64,000 bases of DNA, from NCBI GenBank assembly GCA_963728535.1, contig CAVSKK010000001.1, forward strand, positions 2,666,001 to 2,730,000, in the 5' to 3' direction. Position numbers and translations under genes: made by a program. Shown in pieces: positions 1 to 7,772 of the stretch. A model generated the notes under the pieces. It did no database searches, had not been told where the DNA came from, and was given only the letters and a program-made list of their open reading frames with translations. The first letter of the stretch is position 1. Each line of letters opens with the position of its first letter. This DNA comes from VAXT01 sp963728535 (GTDB lineage: Bacteria > Actinomycetota > Thermoleophilia > Gaiellales > Gaiellaceae).

Positions 1-2
1 GC

Positions 3-497
3 TGGGACGGGTACCTCTATCCGTGGACGTTCAACATCAAGGACTTCGAGCCGATCACGGGCCGGATCCACATGCCGCCGCCCTCGCACCAGACGTTCTC
101 GGGGCCGAACTTCGTCATCTGCTCGTTCTGCCCGCGGAAGCTCGACTTCGATCCGCTCTCGATCCCGATTCCGTACCACCATTCGAACCTCCAGAGCGAG
201 GAGATGATCTATTACGTCGACGGGCAGTTCTCGTCGCGGAAGGGGATCGAGATCGGCTCCGTAACGCTGCATCCGTCCGGGATCCCGCATGGGCCGCAGC
301 CGGGCCTCGCCGAGAAGTCGATCGGAGCGACCGAGACGCATGAATATGCAGTCATGTGCGACACCTTCAATCCGCTGAAGCTCTCGAAGCTGGCCAAGCA
401 GCTCGACGACGGGGTCTACGCGTACTCGTGGTACGAAGAGCCCGGCGCGACGCACACGTACGACCAGGACCCGGCGGGAGCCACCTCCCACCTGTAG
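3..497 (+). CDS. hmgA: homogentisate 1,2-dioxygenase, C-terminal part
   Basis: C-terminal 164 residues of the Fe(II) enzyme that opens the ring of homogentisate to maleylacetoacetate in tyrosine and phenylalanine breakdown. The frame is already open at the left edge (it reads WDGYLYPWTFN), so well over half of this roughly 400-450-residue family member lies outside the window. The cupin stretch SEEMIYYVDG and the iron-site region HPSGIPHGPQPG are well conserved. It ends in TAG just before the convergent prepilin peptidase gene. No other catabolic gene is visible here, so its operon must lie to the left. Confidence 0.93.
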   Translation, partial: WDGYLYPWTFNIKDFEPITGRIHMPPPSHQTFSGPNFVICSFCPRKLDFDPLSIPIPYHHSNLQSEEMIYYVDGQFSSRKGIEIGSVTLHPSGIPHGPQPGLAEKSIGATETHEYAVMCDTFNPLKLSKLAKQLDDGVYAYSWYEEPGATHTYDQDPAGATSHL

Positions 498-525
498 CGC
501 GCGCTAGATTCAACGCGTCTCTCCC

Positions 526-1077
526 TCAGCCGAGGAAGATCGCGATGACGGCACCGAGGGCGAGAAACGGCCCGAAAGCGATCGCAGTCTTCCGGGCAGC
601 GGCCCCGTTCCGGGCCAGCAGTGCGAGCGCCACGAAGAAGGAGGCGAGCACCGCGACGGCGATTGCCAGGACGACCGCTGGGCCGAGGGCGGCGCCGAGG
701 AGAACCGCGAGCTTGACGTCGCCCATGCCCATCCCGCCGGGGGAGATGAGCATTGGCAGGCAGAAGAACAGGCCTGCAGCCAAGGAGATCGCGAGTAACT
801 CTGGCGTTCCGCGCGGATCGAGCGCGATCTGCGCGGCGAGGACGACAGCAATCGCCGGGAGCACGATCCGGTTCGGGATCCTCCGCTGCTCCAGATCCAC
901 AATCGCGAGCGCGGCCACGACGCAGAGGAGGAACGCAGCCCCGAGCGCCCGGGCGCTCGGTCCGAACTGCACGAGCGCCAGCATGACGAGGGCAAAGGTC
1001 GCTACGGCAACCGCGGGTCTGAGCTGCCCGGGCCGCTCGGCGGTGGCTGACCGAGGCTTCGTGCTAGACAAGTCCAT
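526..1077 (-). CDS. prepilin peptidase of the Tad pilus (TadV/CpaA type, peptidase A24)
   Basis: Membrane aspartyl protease that cleaves the leader of Flp pilins and TadE-like pseudopilins. The 183-residue product is almost entirely hydrophobic (about six membrane segments). It carries both expected catalytic aspartates: D61 before RRIPN and D120 in GMGMGDVKL, the GxGD motif. It lacks the N-terminal methylase domain, as usual for the short TadV class. The open frame continues upstream to 1284, but the ATG at 1077 is preferred because the extension lies inside the DUF192 gene and looks like arginine/serine-rich shadow sequence. It overlaps the DUF192 gene by 14 bases and is probably cotranscribed with it. 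Confidence 0.88.
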   Translation of the reverse strand: MDLSSTKPRSATAERPGQLRPAVAVATFALVMLALVQFGPSARALGAAFLLCVVAALAIVDLEQRRIPNRIVLPAIAVVLAAQIALDPRGTPELLAISLAAGLFFCLPMLISPGGMGMGDVKLAVLLGAALGPAVVLAIAVAVLASFFVALALLARNGAAARKTAIAFGPFLALGAVIAIFLG

Positions 1078-1453
1078 GCGAGACCTCTCCGTTCCCCTGG
1101 GCGCCCTCTGAACGGCGCACGCGAAGGCACGAGCCGGGCGTGATTCCCCTACGCAGGCTCTCTCCGGCAGCGAGCTCGAGCACCGAGCGCGAGCCGCGGC
1201 GCCCGGCGAACCGCCAAGGCCGGACGTTCCGGGCCACTCCAACCACAACGAGCCCGCGGTCAAGGAACACGGCGTCGATGGCACCGCGCATGAACCATGT
1301 GTGAATCGCCCCCGCAGGACGAAGAAGAAGGCCCTCTCCCTCGTCGAGCGCGCGTCGGCCGAGCAAGCCTCTCAGGCGCGTGAGCGGAGTATCGGCGACG
1401 AGGCAGCGCTTGCAAGCGAGGCGGCCGTCAGCGTGCTCGAGCGCGATCTCCAC
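1064..1453 (-). CDS. DUF192 family protein
   Basis: 129-residue protein of the DUF192 family, small beta-rich domains of unknown biochemical role, many of them exported. The family pattern is visible: LTRLRGLLGRR near the start, then IHTWFMRGAIDAVFLD and GLVVVGVARNVRPWR. No signal peptide is evident. It starts with GTG and shares one base with the stop of the M15-like peptidase gene upstream, and its end overlaps the prepilin peptidase start, so all three form one operon. Its place in a pilus operon suggests a role in pilus assembly or pilin maturation, but this is inference from neighbours. Confidence 0.8.
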   Translation of the reverse strand: MEIALEHADGRLACKRCLVADTPLTRLRGLLGRRALDEGEGLLLRPAGAIHTWFMRGAIDAVFLDRGLVVVGVARNVRPWRFAGRRGSRSVLELAAGESLRRGITPGSCLRVRRSEGAQGNGEVSHGLV

Positions 1454-2676
1454 TAGTAGCCCACGTGGATGTGGTCGGCGTGGTCGCTGAGGGGGAAGGA
1501 CGGGCCACCGAGCCCGAGCAATGAGATCACCTGTTGCGGCTGCAGTTCGGCCGGCAGCAGGAGAATGGTCTCCACCGCCTGCTCCGTGATCCCGCCCGGC
1601 TCCTGGTGACCGGCAATCGAGGTCTCTCCGAGGGCCGAGATGTCGACCGCCAGGCCGTAGACATGGGCCGAGACGACTCCCGGCCGCGCGTACAACCGGT
1701 GACTGGCGTGAAGGCTCGAGACGCTCGCTTGGCCGAATGAGGCGGTGAGGTAACGGATCAGGACGATCGTCCTGACGTCTATGAGCCCCTTCGAGATGTC
1801 GTCCCGTCCGCCCGCGTAGATGTCGATTCGCGGGTCGTTCAGCACGAGTCGCTCTAGCCGAGCCTTCGCTTTCTCGAGCCCGGTCACGAGCGAATAGAGG
1901 CCGACGGCCCGGTTGTAGTTGGCGAGCGCGACCGCCTTCTCCGCAACGCTCGCTGATCCGCTCAGCGCGCGAACCGCATCCGTGGGGCTCGCATCCGCTC
2001 CCAACATAGCGAGGCGTCGGGCCAGGATCCGGAGCTCGGCCAAGGTTGCCGGCACGTGACCGGTGTGCCCCTCGACACGCAGCACGGCGAGCACCATGGA
2101 CCAGCTGACCTCCGCGTTCCTCGACTCAGCATGAAGCTGAACGGCGAACTCGAGCGAGAGGCGCTGCGCCGGAGGTGTTGGGTCGGGCAGCGACCGGTGC
2201 AGCCAGATCGTCGCGGAGCCGCCGGGCGCGAGCGCTTCGGGATCGATCGACCGCCGTGCCTGGCTCCGAGGTGCCTTCGAAACCGGTTGGGGCTGCGCTG
2301 GCGCCGAACGCTCCGTCGGCCTTAGAGGGGCCGCTGTGCCACTCGGTCGATGCTGAGCTTTCCGGAGCGCAGGCACTGCTGGGCGCGCGGGGCGCTCGCT
2401 GAGTCGCGACCGGTGAGCACGCACGAGCCGATGGGCACGCACCGCGGGGTCCTCCACCGGGTCGGACGGAACGGTTCCCTGTTGCGTCGTTGTCTCGACG
2501 GTCGACACCTCGCCTGTCTCGTTGGTCGGGCTTGCGAGCCCGTCTGGGTCGATGCTGGCCCAGGCGGAGACAGCGGCACCCGCGAAGAAGAGCGCCACGA
2601 GAGCGAGACTCGCCGCGAGCAGCCGACCGGTTGTCTTCCGGACGAGCTGTCGGGGGTGTCGATCTCGTCTGCGCAT
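1453..2676 (-). CDS. M15-like (D-Ala-D-Ala carboxypeptidase/VanY type) metallopeptidase, membrane anchored
   Basis: 407-residue protein. After a basic N-terminus comes a single hydrophobic segment (about residues 20-42), then a proline/arginine-rich linker of about 100 residues, then a globular domain. The C-terminus has SAHVYGLAVD (residues 336-345) and DHIHVGY at the end, which match the zinc ligands SxHxxGxAxD and HxH of M15 peptidases. The likely role is trimming peptidoglycan, perhaps to let the pilus through. The start at 2676 is chosen because AGGAGA lies four bases before this ATG; an upstream in-frame start at 2763 lacks such a site. First gene of the minus-strand pilus-accessory operon. 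Confidence 0.72.
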   Translation of the reverse strand: MRRRDRHPRQLVRKTTGRLLAASLALVALFFAGAAVSAWASIDPDGLASPTNETGEVSTVETTTQQGTVPSDPVEDPAVRAHRLVRAHRSRLSERPARPAVPALRKAQHRPSGTAAPLRPTERSAPAQPQPVSKAPRSQARRSIDPEALAPGGSATIWLHRSLPDPTPPAQRLSLEFAVQLHAESRNAEVSWSMVLAVLRVEGHTGHVPATLAELRILARRLAMLGADASPTDAVRALSGSASVAEKAVALANYNRAVGLYSLVTGLEKAKARLERLVLNDPRIDIYAGGRDDISKGLIDVRTIVLIRYLTASFGQASVSSLHASHRLYARPGVVSAHVYGLAVDISALGETSIAGHQEPGGITEQAVETILLLPAELQPQQVISLLGLGGPSFPLSDHADHIHVGY

Positions 2677-2951
2677 CGCTTCTCCTGCCCGTTGGCGTTC
2701 GCCCGAAGATCGGCGGCGTTGCCGCGCGTACGTGCCTGGATCTCCTGGCTTGATCTCCAGCAACTATCCAACGGCGGGCCTCCTGCCAGCACCCCGCTGA
2801 AGTACAGGCCGAACTAGACCTGCGGAGGGTTTCTCGGCTCGAGCCGGGTTCTATCGTCGCTGGAGTCGTGGTTCTCGTGACAGACACGTGGGCCGGCCAC
2901 TCGCCCCTCGGGAGAGGGCGCTCGATTCAAGGTGGGAGGAGGTGAATTTGG
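2677..2951 (+). promoter_or_regulatory. divergent control region of the Tad locus
   Basis: 275 bases between the minus-strand peptidase operon and the plus-strand pilin operon. It must hold both promoters. A strong Shine-Dalgarno sequence AGGAGGTGA lies just before the first pilin ATG, and a short palindrome CGGCTCGAGCCG lies near 2836-2847. I could not place -35/-10 boxes with confidence and see no gene in it. Confidence 0.4.
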
Positions 2952-3110
2952 ATGCGCGCATGGTTTGCTTCGCTTCGCAACGAGGATGGGCAGGCGCTCG
3001 TCGAGTACTCGCTGATCCTGGCGCTCGTCTCGGTCGCCGCGATCGCGATTCTGACGACGCTCGGCGGCAACATCGTGACCACACTGACCGCCGTCGCGAA
3101 CGCTCTCTAA
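2952..3110 (+). CDS. Flp-type pilin 1
   Basis: A 52-residue pilin subunit of the Tad (type IVb) pilus. A short charged leader ends in NEDG, followed by QALVEYSLILAL. This is the classic Flp processing site: cleavage after Gly, with Glu at +5 and Tyr at +6 of the mature chain. A single hydrophobic helix and a short tail ending TAVANAL follow. A near-perfect ribosome site AGGAGGTGA precedes the ATG by a few bases, which fits a highly expressed structural protein. Second in tandem is a paralogue at 3202 with the same GQALVEYSL core and the same VANAL ending. Confidence 0.9.
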   Translation: MRAWFASLRNEDGQALVEYSLILALVSVAAIAILTTLGGNIVTTLTAVANAL

Positions 3111-3201
3111 GGCAAGGAAACAAGCGGGAATTCCCGGCGCCGGCTGCGGTGTGACTTTCACGAAGCGGCGCCGGGAGGACCCGAACAACGAGGAGGACGG
3201 G

Positions 3202-3372
3202 TTGCTCGGAAACATTCGAAAACTCAGGGCATTTGCCGGAAACGACGGGGGCCAGGCGCTGGTCGAGTACTCGCTCGTCTTGCTGCTCGTCGCCCTCGCT
3301 GCGGTCAGCATCCTCACGACGATTGGCGTCAGCGTTACGGGTCCCCTGACGACCGTGGCCAACGCCCTCTGA
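3202..3372 (+). CDS. Flp-type pilin 2
   Basis: A 56-residue paralogue of the pilin just upstream, with processing site NDGGQALVEYSLVLLL and the same VANAL end. I place the start at TTG 3202 because GAGGAGG lies five bases before it; an upstream in-frame start at 3151 would add 17 charged residues and has no ribosome site. The duplicated pilin may form a heteropolymer or serve as major and minor subunit. The TGA stop is one base from the TadE start. Confidence 0.86.
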   Translation: MLGNIRKLRAFAGNDGGQALVEYSLVLLLVALAAVSILTTIGVSVTGPLTTVANAL

Positions 3373-3373
3373 C

Positions 3374-3838
3374 ATGCGGCTGCTGCACATGCTCAGCCGG
3401 GAGGAGGGGACTGCGCTGGTCGAGTTCGCGCTCATCCTGCCGATCCTCGCCCTCCTCCTGTTTGCCATGCTCGACTTCGGCAAGGCCTTCAACTACTGGA
3501 TCGACGAGACGCACCTTGCGAACGAGGGTGCGCGCTGGGCCGTCGTGAACAAGAATCCCGGCGGCGGATCCCTCCAGCAGTACATCCTCAGCCAGGCGAC
3601 GACGGCCGAGCTCAGGAACGGCGGGACGTCATCAATCGTCAATCCCGCCCAGGTTTGCATCAGCTTTCCGAACGGCACTGCGAACGTCGGCGATCCGGTG
3701 CGAGTGACCGTGAGCGCGACGTATCACTGGCTGGCGTTCCTCGGCTCACGTATTGGCATCACGCAGACGGCGATCGCGGGCTCCTCGAACATGCGCCTCG
3801 AGGCACTGCCAACGAACTACTCAGCGGGGTGCACATGA
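3374..3838 (+). CDS. TadE-like pseudopilin
   Basis: 154-residue TadE family protein, a minor pseudopilin of the Tad pilus. The leader MRLLHMLSREEG is followed by TALVEFALILPILALLLFAM, giving a prepilin peptidase site with Glu +5 and Phe +6 and one membrane helix. The rest is an exported beta-rich domain with two cysteines that could form a disulfide. It overlaps the TadG-like gene by four bases (ATGA), so the two are likely coupled in translation. Confidence 0.88.
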   Translation: MRLLHMLSREEGTALVEFALILPILALLLFAMLDFGKAFNYWIDETHLANEGARWAVVNKNPGGGSLQQYILSQATTAELRNGGTSSIVNPAQVCISFPNGTANVGDPVRVTVSATYHWLAFLGSRIGITQTAIAGSSNMRLEALPTNYSAGCT

Positions 3839-5787
3839 TGCGTTCCTCGCTCGGGGTGCGCGGCGAACGGGGTTCGGCACTCGTGCTGGTGGCACTCTGG
3901 CTGCCAGTCCTGTTTGGCTTCATGATTCTCGTTGCCGACGTCGGCAACTGGTTCGAGCACAAGCGGCATTTGCAAATGCAGGCCGATGCGGGGGCGCTTG
4001 CTGCAGGCGGCCAGTTCACGGTGCCCTGCAACGACTCGCCGATCGTCGCGGGAGCGCGCCAGTATTCGGGTGACCCGGGCGCAGCAGGGTCTTACAACCG
4101 TCAGGTGTCGAACCAGGCGAACGTCCACGTTCTCGTCAACTCGACGGGCTACTGGAACCAGGGCGGCGCCGATTACTCCGACGGCGGCCCGCCGTGCGCA
4201 GCCAAGATGGTCGACCTCAAGCTCACCGAGGCTAACCTCCCACTCTTCTTCGGCCTCATCCCGGGGCTCAGCGTGGTGCCGGCGATCAACGCGCGGGCGC
4301 GGGTGTCGATCCAGCAGCTCAGCTACGCGAGAGGCTCTCTGCCCATTGGCGTGCCCGACGTCGATCCGACTCACGCCAAGGCGACGTTCATCAACGAATC
4401 CACGGGCGCAGTGCTGGGAAGCGCGCCTCTCGGCAACACCGGCGTCGCCAACGGGCTCTCGATCTGGGACAACAGCGCCGCGCCCATCTCGGTGCCCGTC
4501 AACACGTCGCACATCGGCGTTCGCATCACACTGAGCGGGGGCGTCTCGACGACCTGTGGAGACCCACTCGTCGACTGCTACGACTCCGGCTCTTCGAACG
4601 GCATCGTGTACGTGAGGGGCTGGTCGAGTGCGGGGAGCGGGGCGCAGCCGAACCCGCCGCTCGCGCGTGAAGTGACTCTCATCCCGGGCTCGTGCCCAGA
4701 TCCGTACTTCTCGTCGGCGAGCTCGAGCTGCACGATCGGGGTCAGCGCCGTAGTCGACTTCGGCACTTCTGACCCACTGGGAGTCGTGGGCGCCGGCGTC
4801 ACGGCGGTCATCGGCGGCGCCACCAACAAGCTGGACTACAACGCCACCAACGGCCGGTGGGAGTCCACCGGCAACGACTTCTTCTCCATCGCCTCCGGAG
4901 TCGGCCCGCTGCCCGTCGAGCTGAAGTGGACGGAGACGAAGGGCACCGTCACCGGACAAGGGGCGTGCAGGAACGGCAACAACGCCTGCAAAGGCACGTT
5001 CGGCACGGTCCAGCGCGCCTTCAGCGCGAATGACACACGCTCCGGCCCGATCAAGCTGGCCCAGGTGTGGGAGGGCGGCTCCTTCTGGGCGAACTCCTTC
5101 CAGACCGGCGGCACGCACGACCTCGTCGTCAAGATCGGCGTCACCCCGAACCTGCAGAACGCACAGGACGTGAACGACCCGATCGTCACGCTGCGTGTCT
5201 CCGGCAACCAAACGCAGTCACTTGACTGCGATCCGGACGTCAGCCTCCTCTCCGACGAGCTGGCGTTTGGCTGTCAGCCGAGGTACGTCCCCAACACCGG
5301 GGTTCCCTGCCCTGCGACGAAGTCGGCGCTGTGGGGCACGCCGCAACCGTGGTCGTGTGTGGGGATCAAGACAGGGAACACCACGAATCAGGTGCCGAAA
5401 GGTCTGAACCTCCGGATTCTCGGTGACGAGAAGCCGAATACCTGCACCTCGCCGAACAACTGGAGCTCGTTTCCCAACCTGCCTCCGGGCGACCCTCGCG
5501 TCCTCAATGTTTTCATCACGCCCTTCGGCACGTTCAGCGGCTCCGGTCAAGACATCTTCCCAGTGACGAAGTTCGGCACCTTCTACGTCACCGGTTGGAC
5601 CGCCTCGGGCGGTGGCTTCAACAACCCGTGCCAGGGCAACGGCGACGACCCGGTTCCAAACGGGGACTCGGGGAACATCGTCGGCCATTTCATCAAATAC
5701 ATCTTCGGACTCAATGACGGCGGGGGTGGTGGCGAGCTGTGCGATTTCGGCAGCTTCGGCAGCTGCATCTCCGTCCTAACGGAATAA
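3835..5787 (+). CDS. TadG-like pilus protein with long exported domain
   Basis: 650-residue protein with the TadG/Tad pattern: short basic N-terminus, ERGSALVLVALWLPVLFGFM membrane segment, then DVGNWFEHKRHLQMQADAGALA, typical of the TadE/G-like region. The +5 Glu of true pilins is absent (SALVLV), so it is probably an uncleaved or differently cleaved anchor. The remaining 580 residues are secreted, rich in Gly/Ser/Asn and paired cysteines, and unrecognised. The ATG overlaps the TadE stop; an alternative frame start at 3655 lies within tadE and is not used. Confidence 0.82.
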   Translation: MMRSSLGVRGERGSALVLVALWLPVLFGFMILVADVGNWFEHKRHLQMQADAGALAAGGQFTVPCNDSPIVAGARQYSGDPGAAGSYNRQVSNQANVHVLVNSTGYWNQGGADYSDGGPPCAAKMVDLKLTEANLPLFFGLIPGLSVVPAINARARVSIQQLSYARGSLPIGVPDVDPTHAKATFINESTGAVLGSAPLGNTGVANGLSIWDNSAAPISVPVNTSHIGVRITLSGGVSTTCGDPLVDCYDSGSSNGIVYVRGWSSAGSGAQPNPPLAREVTLIPGSCPDPYFSSASSSCTIGVSAVVDFGTSDPLGVVGAGVTAVIGGATNKLDYNATNGRWESTGNDFFSIASGVGPLPVELKWTETKGTVTGQGACRNGNNACKGTFGTVQRAFSANDTRSGPIKLAQVWEGGSFWANSFQTGGTHDLVVKIGVTPNLQNAQDVNDPIVTLRVSGNQTQSLDCDPDVSLLSDELAFGCQPRYVPNTGVPCPATKSALWGTPQPWSCVGIKTGNTTNQVPKGLNLRILGDEKPNTCTSPNNWSSFPNLPPGDPRVLNVFITPFGTFSGSGQDIFPVTKFGTFYVTGWTASGGGFNNPCQGNGDDPVPNGDSGNIVGHFIKYIFGLNDGGGGGELCDFGSFGSCISVLTE

Positions 5788-5799
5788 GGGAGGTAAGCG

Positions 5800-6594
5800 A
5801 TGCAAGTCGTCAACAAAATGCTTTCAACCAGGGGCGGAACTGTCACGGCCGGCGGCTTGACCGCGCTCGTGGCAGCGGTGCTGCTGCTCCTGTACCTGGA
5901 CAACTACCGGGCGAGCGTCAACGACTCAGGGGAGCCGATCACCGTGCTCGTCGCCAAGTCGCTGATCGAGAAAGGCACGCCGGGAGACCTCGTCGGGCTG
6001 AAAGGCCTGTTCCAGACGAGCGAGGTGCCGAAGAGCCAAGTCGCAGACGGCGCGGTCACCGACCCACAGACTCTGCAGAACAGGCTCGCGACGACAGACA
6101 TCTACCCGGGCCATCAGCTGACGACTGGGGACTTCGCCGCTTCGGCAAGCGGAGCGCTCGGAACCCAGCTCGCCGACAACCAGCGCGCGATCTCGGTGCC
6201 CGTGGACGCAGCACACGGGATGATGGGGCAGATCCAGGGGGGTGACCACGTCGACATTCTCGCCGGCTTCAACGTTACTTCCGGGTCGGGAAGCGCCACC
6301 TCCAAGCCGGTCGTGAAGGTCATCAGCCAGAACATCCTCGTTCTGGACGCTCCCGACCAGGCGGGCACGGGCGTGGGCGCCTCCAGCACGGTCAACGTCG
6401 TGCTCAGAACGGAGTACCAGGAGTCGATCGAGCTCGCCTGGGCGGCCGACAACGGCAAGCTCTGGCTCGTCCTGCGGCCGCGTACTGGCTCACGGGTCAG
6501 GCGGCCCGGCGTCGTCACCGCCGAGGGTCTGCTCCTGGGCGTAAAGCCCGTGGCGGTCTACGGCAAGGCGCGTCGACTCGTCAGGGGGCAGTAA
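5800..6594 (+). CDS. cpaB: Flp pilus assembly protein CpaB/RcpC
   Basis: 264-residue periplasm-side assembly factor of the Tad pilus. One membrane helix (about residues 16-36) is followed by a SAF domain (ITVLVAKSLIEKGT..., residues about 45-110) and the RcpC/CpaB domain with QRAISVPVDAAHGMMGQI and GDHVDILAGF. A clear ribosome site GGGAGGT precedes the ATG. It ends on the base where the CpaE gene begins, showing a tight operon. Confidence 0.9.
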   Translation: MQVVNKMLSTRGGTVTAGGLTALVAAVLLLLYLDNYRASVNDSGEPITVLVAKSLIEKGTPGDLVGLKGLFQTSEVPKSQVADGAVTDPQTLQNRLATTDIYPGHQLTTGDFAASASGALGTQLADNQRAISVPVDAAHGMMGQIQGGDHVDILAGFNVTSGSGSATSKPVVKVISQNILVLDAPDQAGTGVGASSTVNVVLRTEYQESIELAWAADNGKLWLVLRPRTGSRVRRPGVVTAEGLLLGVKPVAVYGKARRLVRGQ

Positions 6595-7772
6595 TGAGCG
6601 ACACGATCAGAGCGTTGATCGCGCTCGACTCGGACGTCGACCGCGACACGGTTCACGCTGCGCTTCCAGCCGAGTCGTCGATCCACATCGTCGGCCTCAT
6701 CGACGGGCTCGAGGAGAGCTGGACCGCGCTTCAGGCGACGTCCACGGACATCGTCGTCGTCGCCTGCGAGGGCTACTCAGACCGCACCCTCTTCTTCATC
6801 GAGGGTGCCGTCAAGCAGCGTCCCGAGCGACCAGTGGTCGTGGTCTGCACGAGCTCGCCGAACGGCTTCGTCCGCCGAGTGTTCGAAGCAGGCGCCGACG
6901 ACCTGATCACGCTTCCCGAGTCGCCTGAGCGAGTCCTCTTCAGCCTCGAGAAGGCCGTAGCGCGGAAGCAGGGAGCAGCACAAGCGACCGGCGTCGCGCT
7001 CTCGCCGATGATCTGCGTTCTCGGGCCGAAGGGCGGCACGGGCAAGACGCTGACTTCGTGCAACCTCGGGGTCAGCCTGGCGGAGGCCGGGCACAAAGTC
7101 GTTGTCGTCGATCTCGACCTCCAGTTCGGCGACGTGGGGCTCTCGCTCGGGCTCACGCCCGAGAAGACGATCTACGACCTGGTCAAGGCGGCGGGCTCGC
7201 TCGACGCGGAGAAGCTGGGCGACTACCTCGCCGTGCACCCGACCGGGCTGCGTGTCCTGATGGGGCCGACACGCCCGGATCAGGCTTCCGTCGTCACGGT
7301 CGAGTTTCTGCGCGAGGTGTACGCGATGCTGCGATCGACCCACGATTACGTGATCGTCGACACGGCGCCGGGCTTCACGCCCGAGGTGATCGCCTCAATC
7401 GACAGCTCGTCTCACATCTGCATGGTCGGGATGCTCGACTCGCTGTCGCTCAAGAACACGAAGCTCGGGCTCGAGACACTCGAGCTGATGGGGTACGACC
7501 CCGAGCGGATACGCCTTCTGCTGAACCGCGCGGACTCGCGGGTGGGCATCAGTCAGGACGAGGTCGCGGCGATCGTCGGCAGGGTGCCGGACGTGCTCGT
7601 GCCGAGCGACCGGGACATTCCGCGCATGCTCAACGAGGGACTGCCCATCGTCAGCGCCAAGTCGGGCTCGGAGGCTGCAGAAGCCTTCCGCTCCCTGGCG
7701 AAGCTCTATGTCCCGACAGAGGTCTCGGCCAATGGACACAAGCGGTCCGGCCTCCTGCGGAGGAAGGCGTAA
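6594..7772 (+). CDS. cpaE: CpaE/TadZ-like localisation ATPase
   Basis: 392-residue protein. Residues 1-130 form a receiver-like domain without a clear phosphorylation site, as in CpaE. Residues about 138-370 form a ParA/MinD-type ATPase with the deviant Walker A PKGGTGKT (145-152) and VVVVDLDLQFGDVG. This family recruits the pilus machine to its site on the membrane. It overlaps CpaB and CpaF by one base each. Confidence 0.9.
   Translation: MSDTIRALIALDSDVDRDTVHAALPAESSIHIVGLIDGLEESWTALQATSTDIVVVACEGYSDRTLFFIEGAVKQRPERPVVVVCTSSPNGFVRRVFEAGADDLITLPESPERVLFSLEKAVARKQGAAQATGVALSPMICVLGPKGGTGKTLTSCNLGVSLAEAGHKVVVVDLDLQFGDVGLSLGLTPEKTIYDLVKAAGSLDAEKLGDYLAVHPTGLRVLMGPTRPDQASVVTVEFLREVYAMLRSTHDYVIVDTAPGFTPEVIASIDSSSHICMVGMLDSLSLKNTKLGLETLELMGYDPERIRLLLNRADSRVGISQDEVAAIVGRVPDVLVPSDRDIPRMLNEGLPIVSAKSGSEAAEAFRSLAKLYVPTEVSANGHKRSGLLRRKA

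Noticed and set aside
1077..1284. Upstream extension of the prepilin peptidase
   Set aside because: It overlaps the DUF192 coding region and is serine/arginine-rich without membrane character; the ATG at 1077 gives a standard short TadV-type peptidase.
3817..5211. Long minus-strand open frame of 464 codons opposite the TadG-like gene
   Set aside because: Arginine/valine/histidine-rich shadow of a high-GC gene, no recognisable domain, and the plus strand has a clear TadG-like protein with tight operon spacing.
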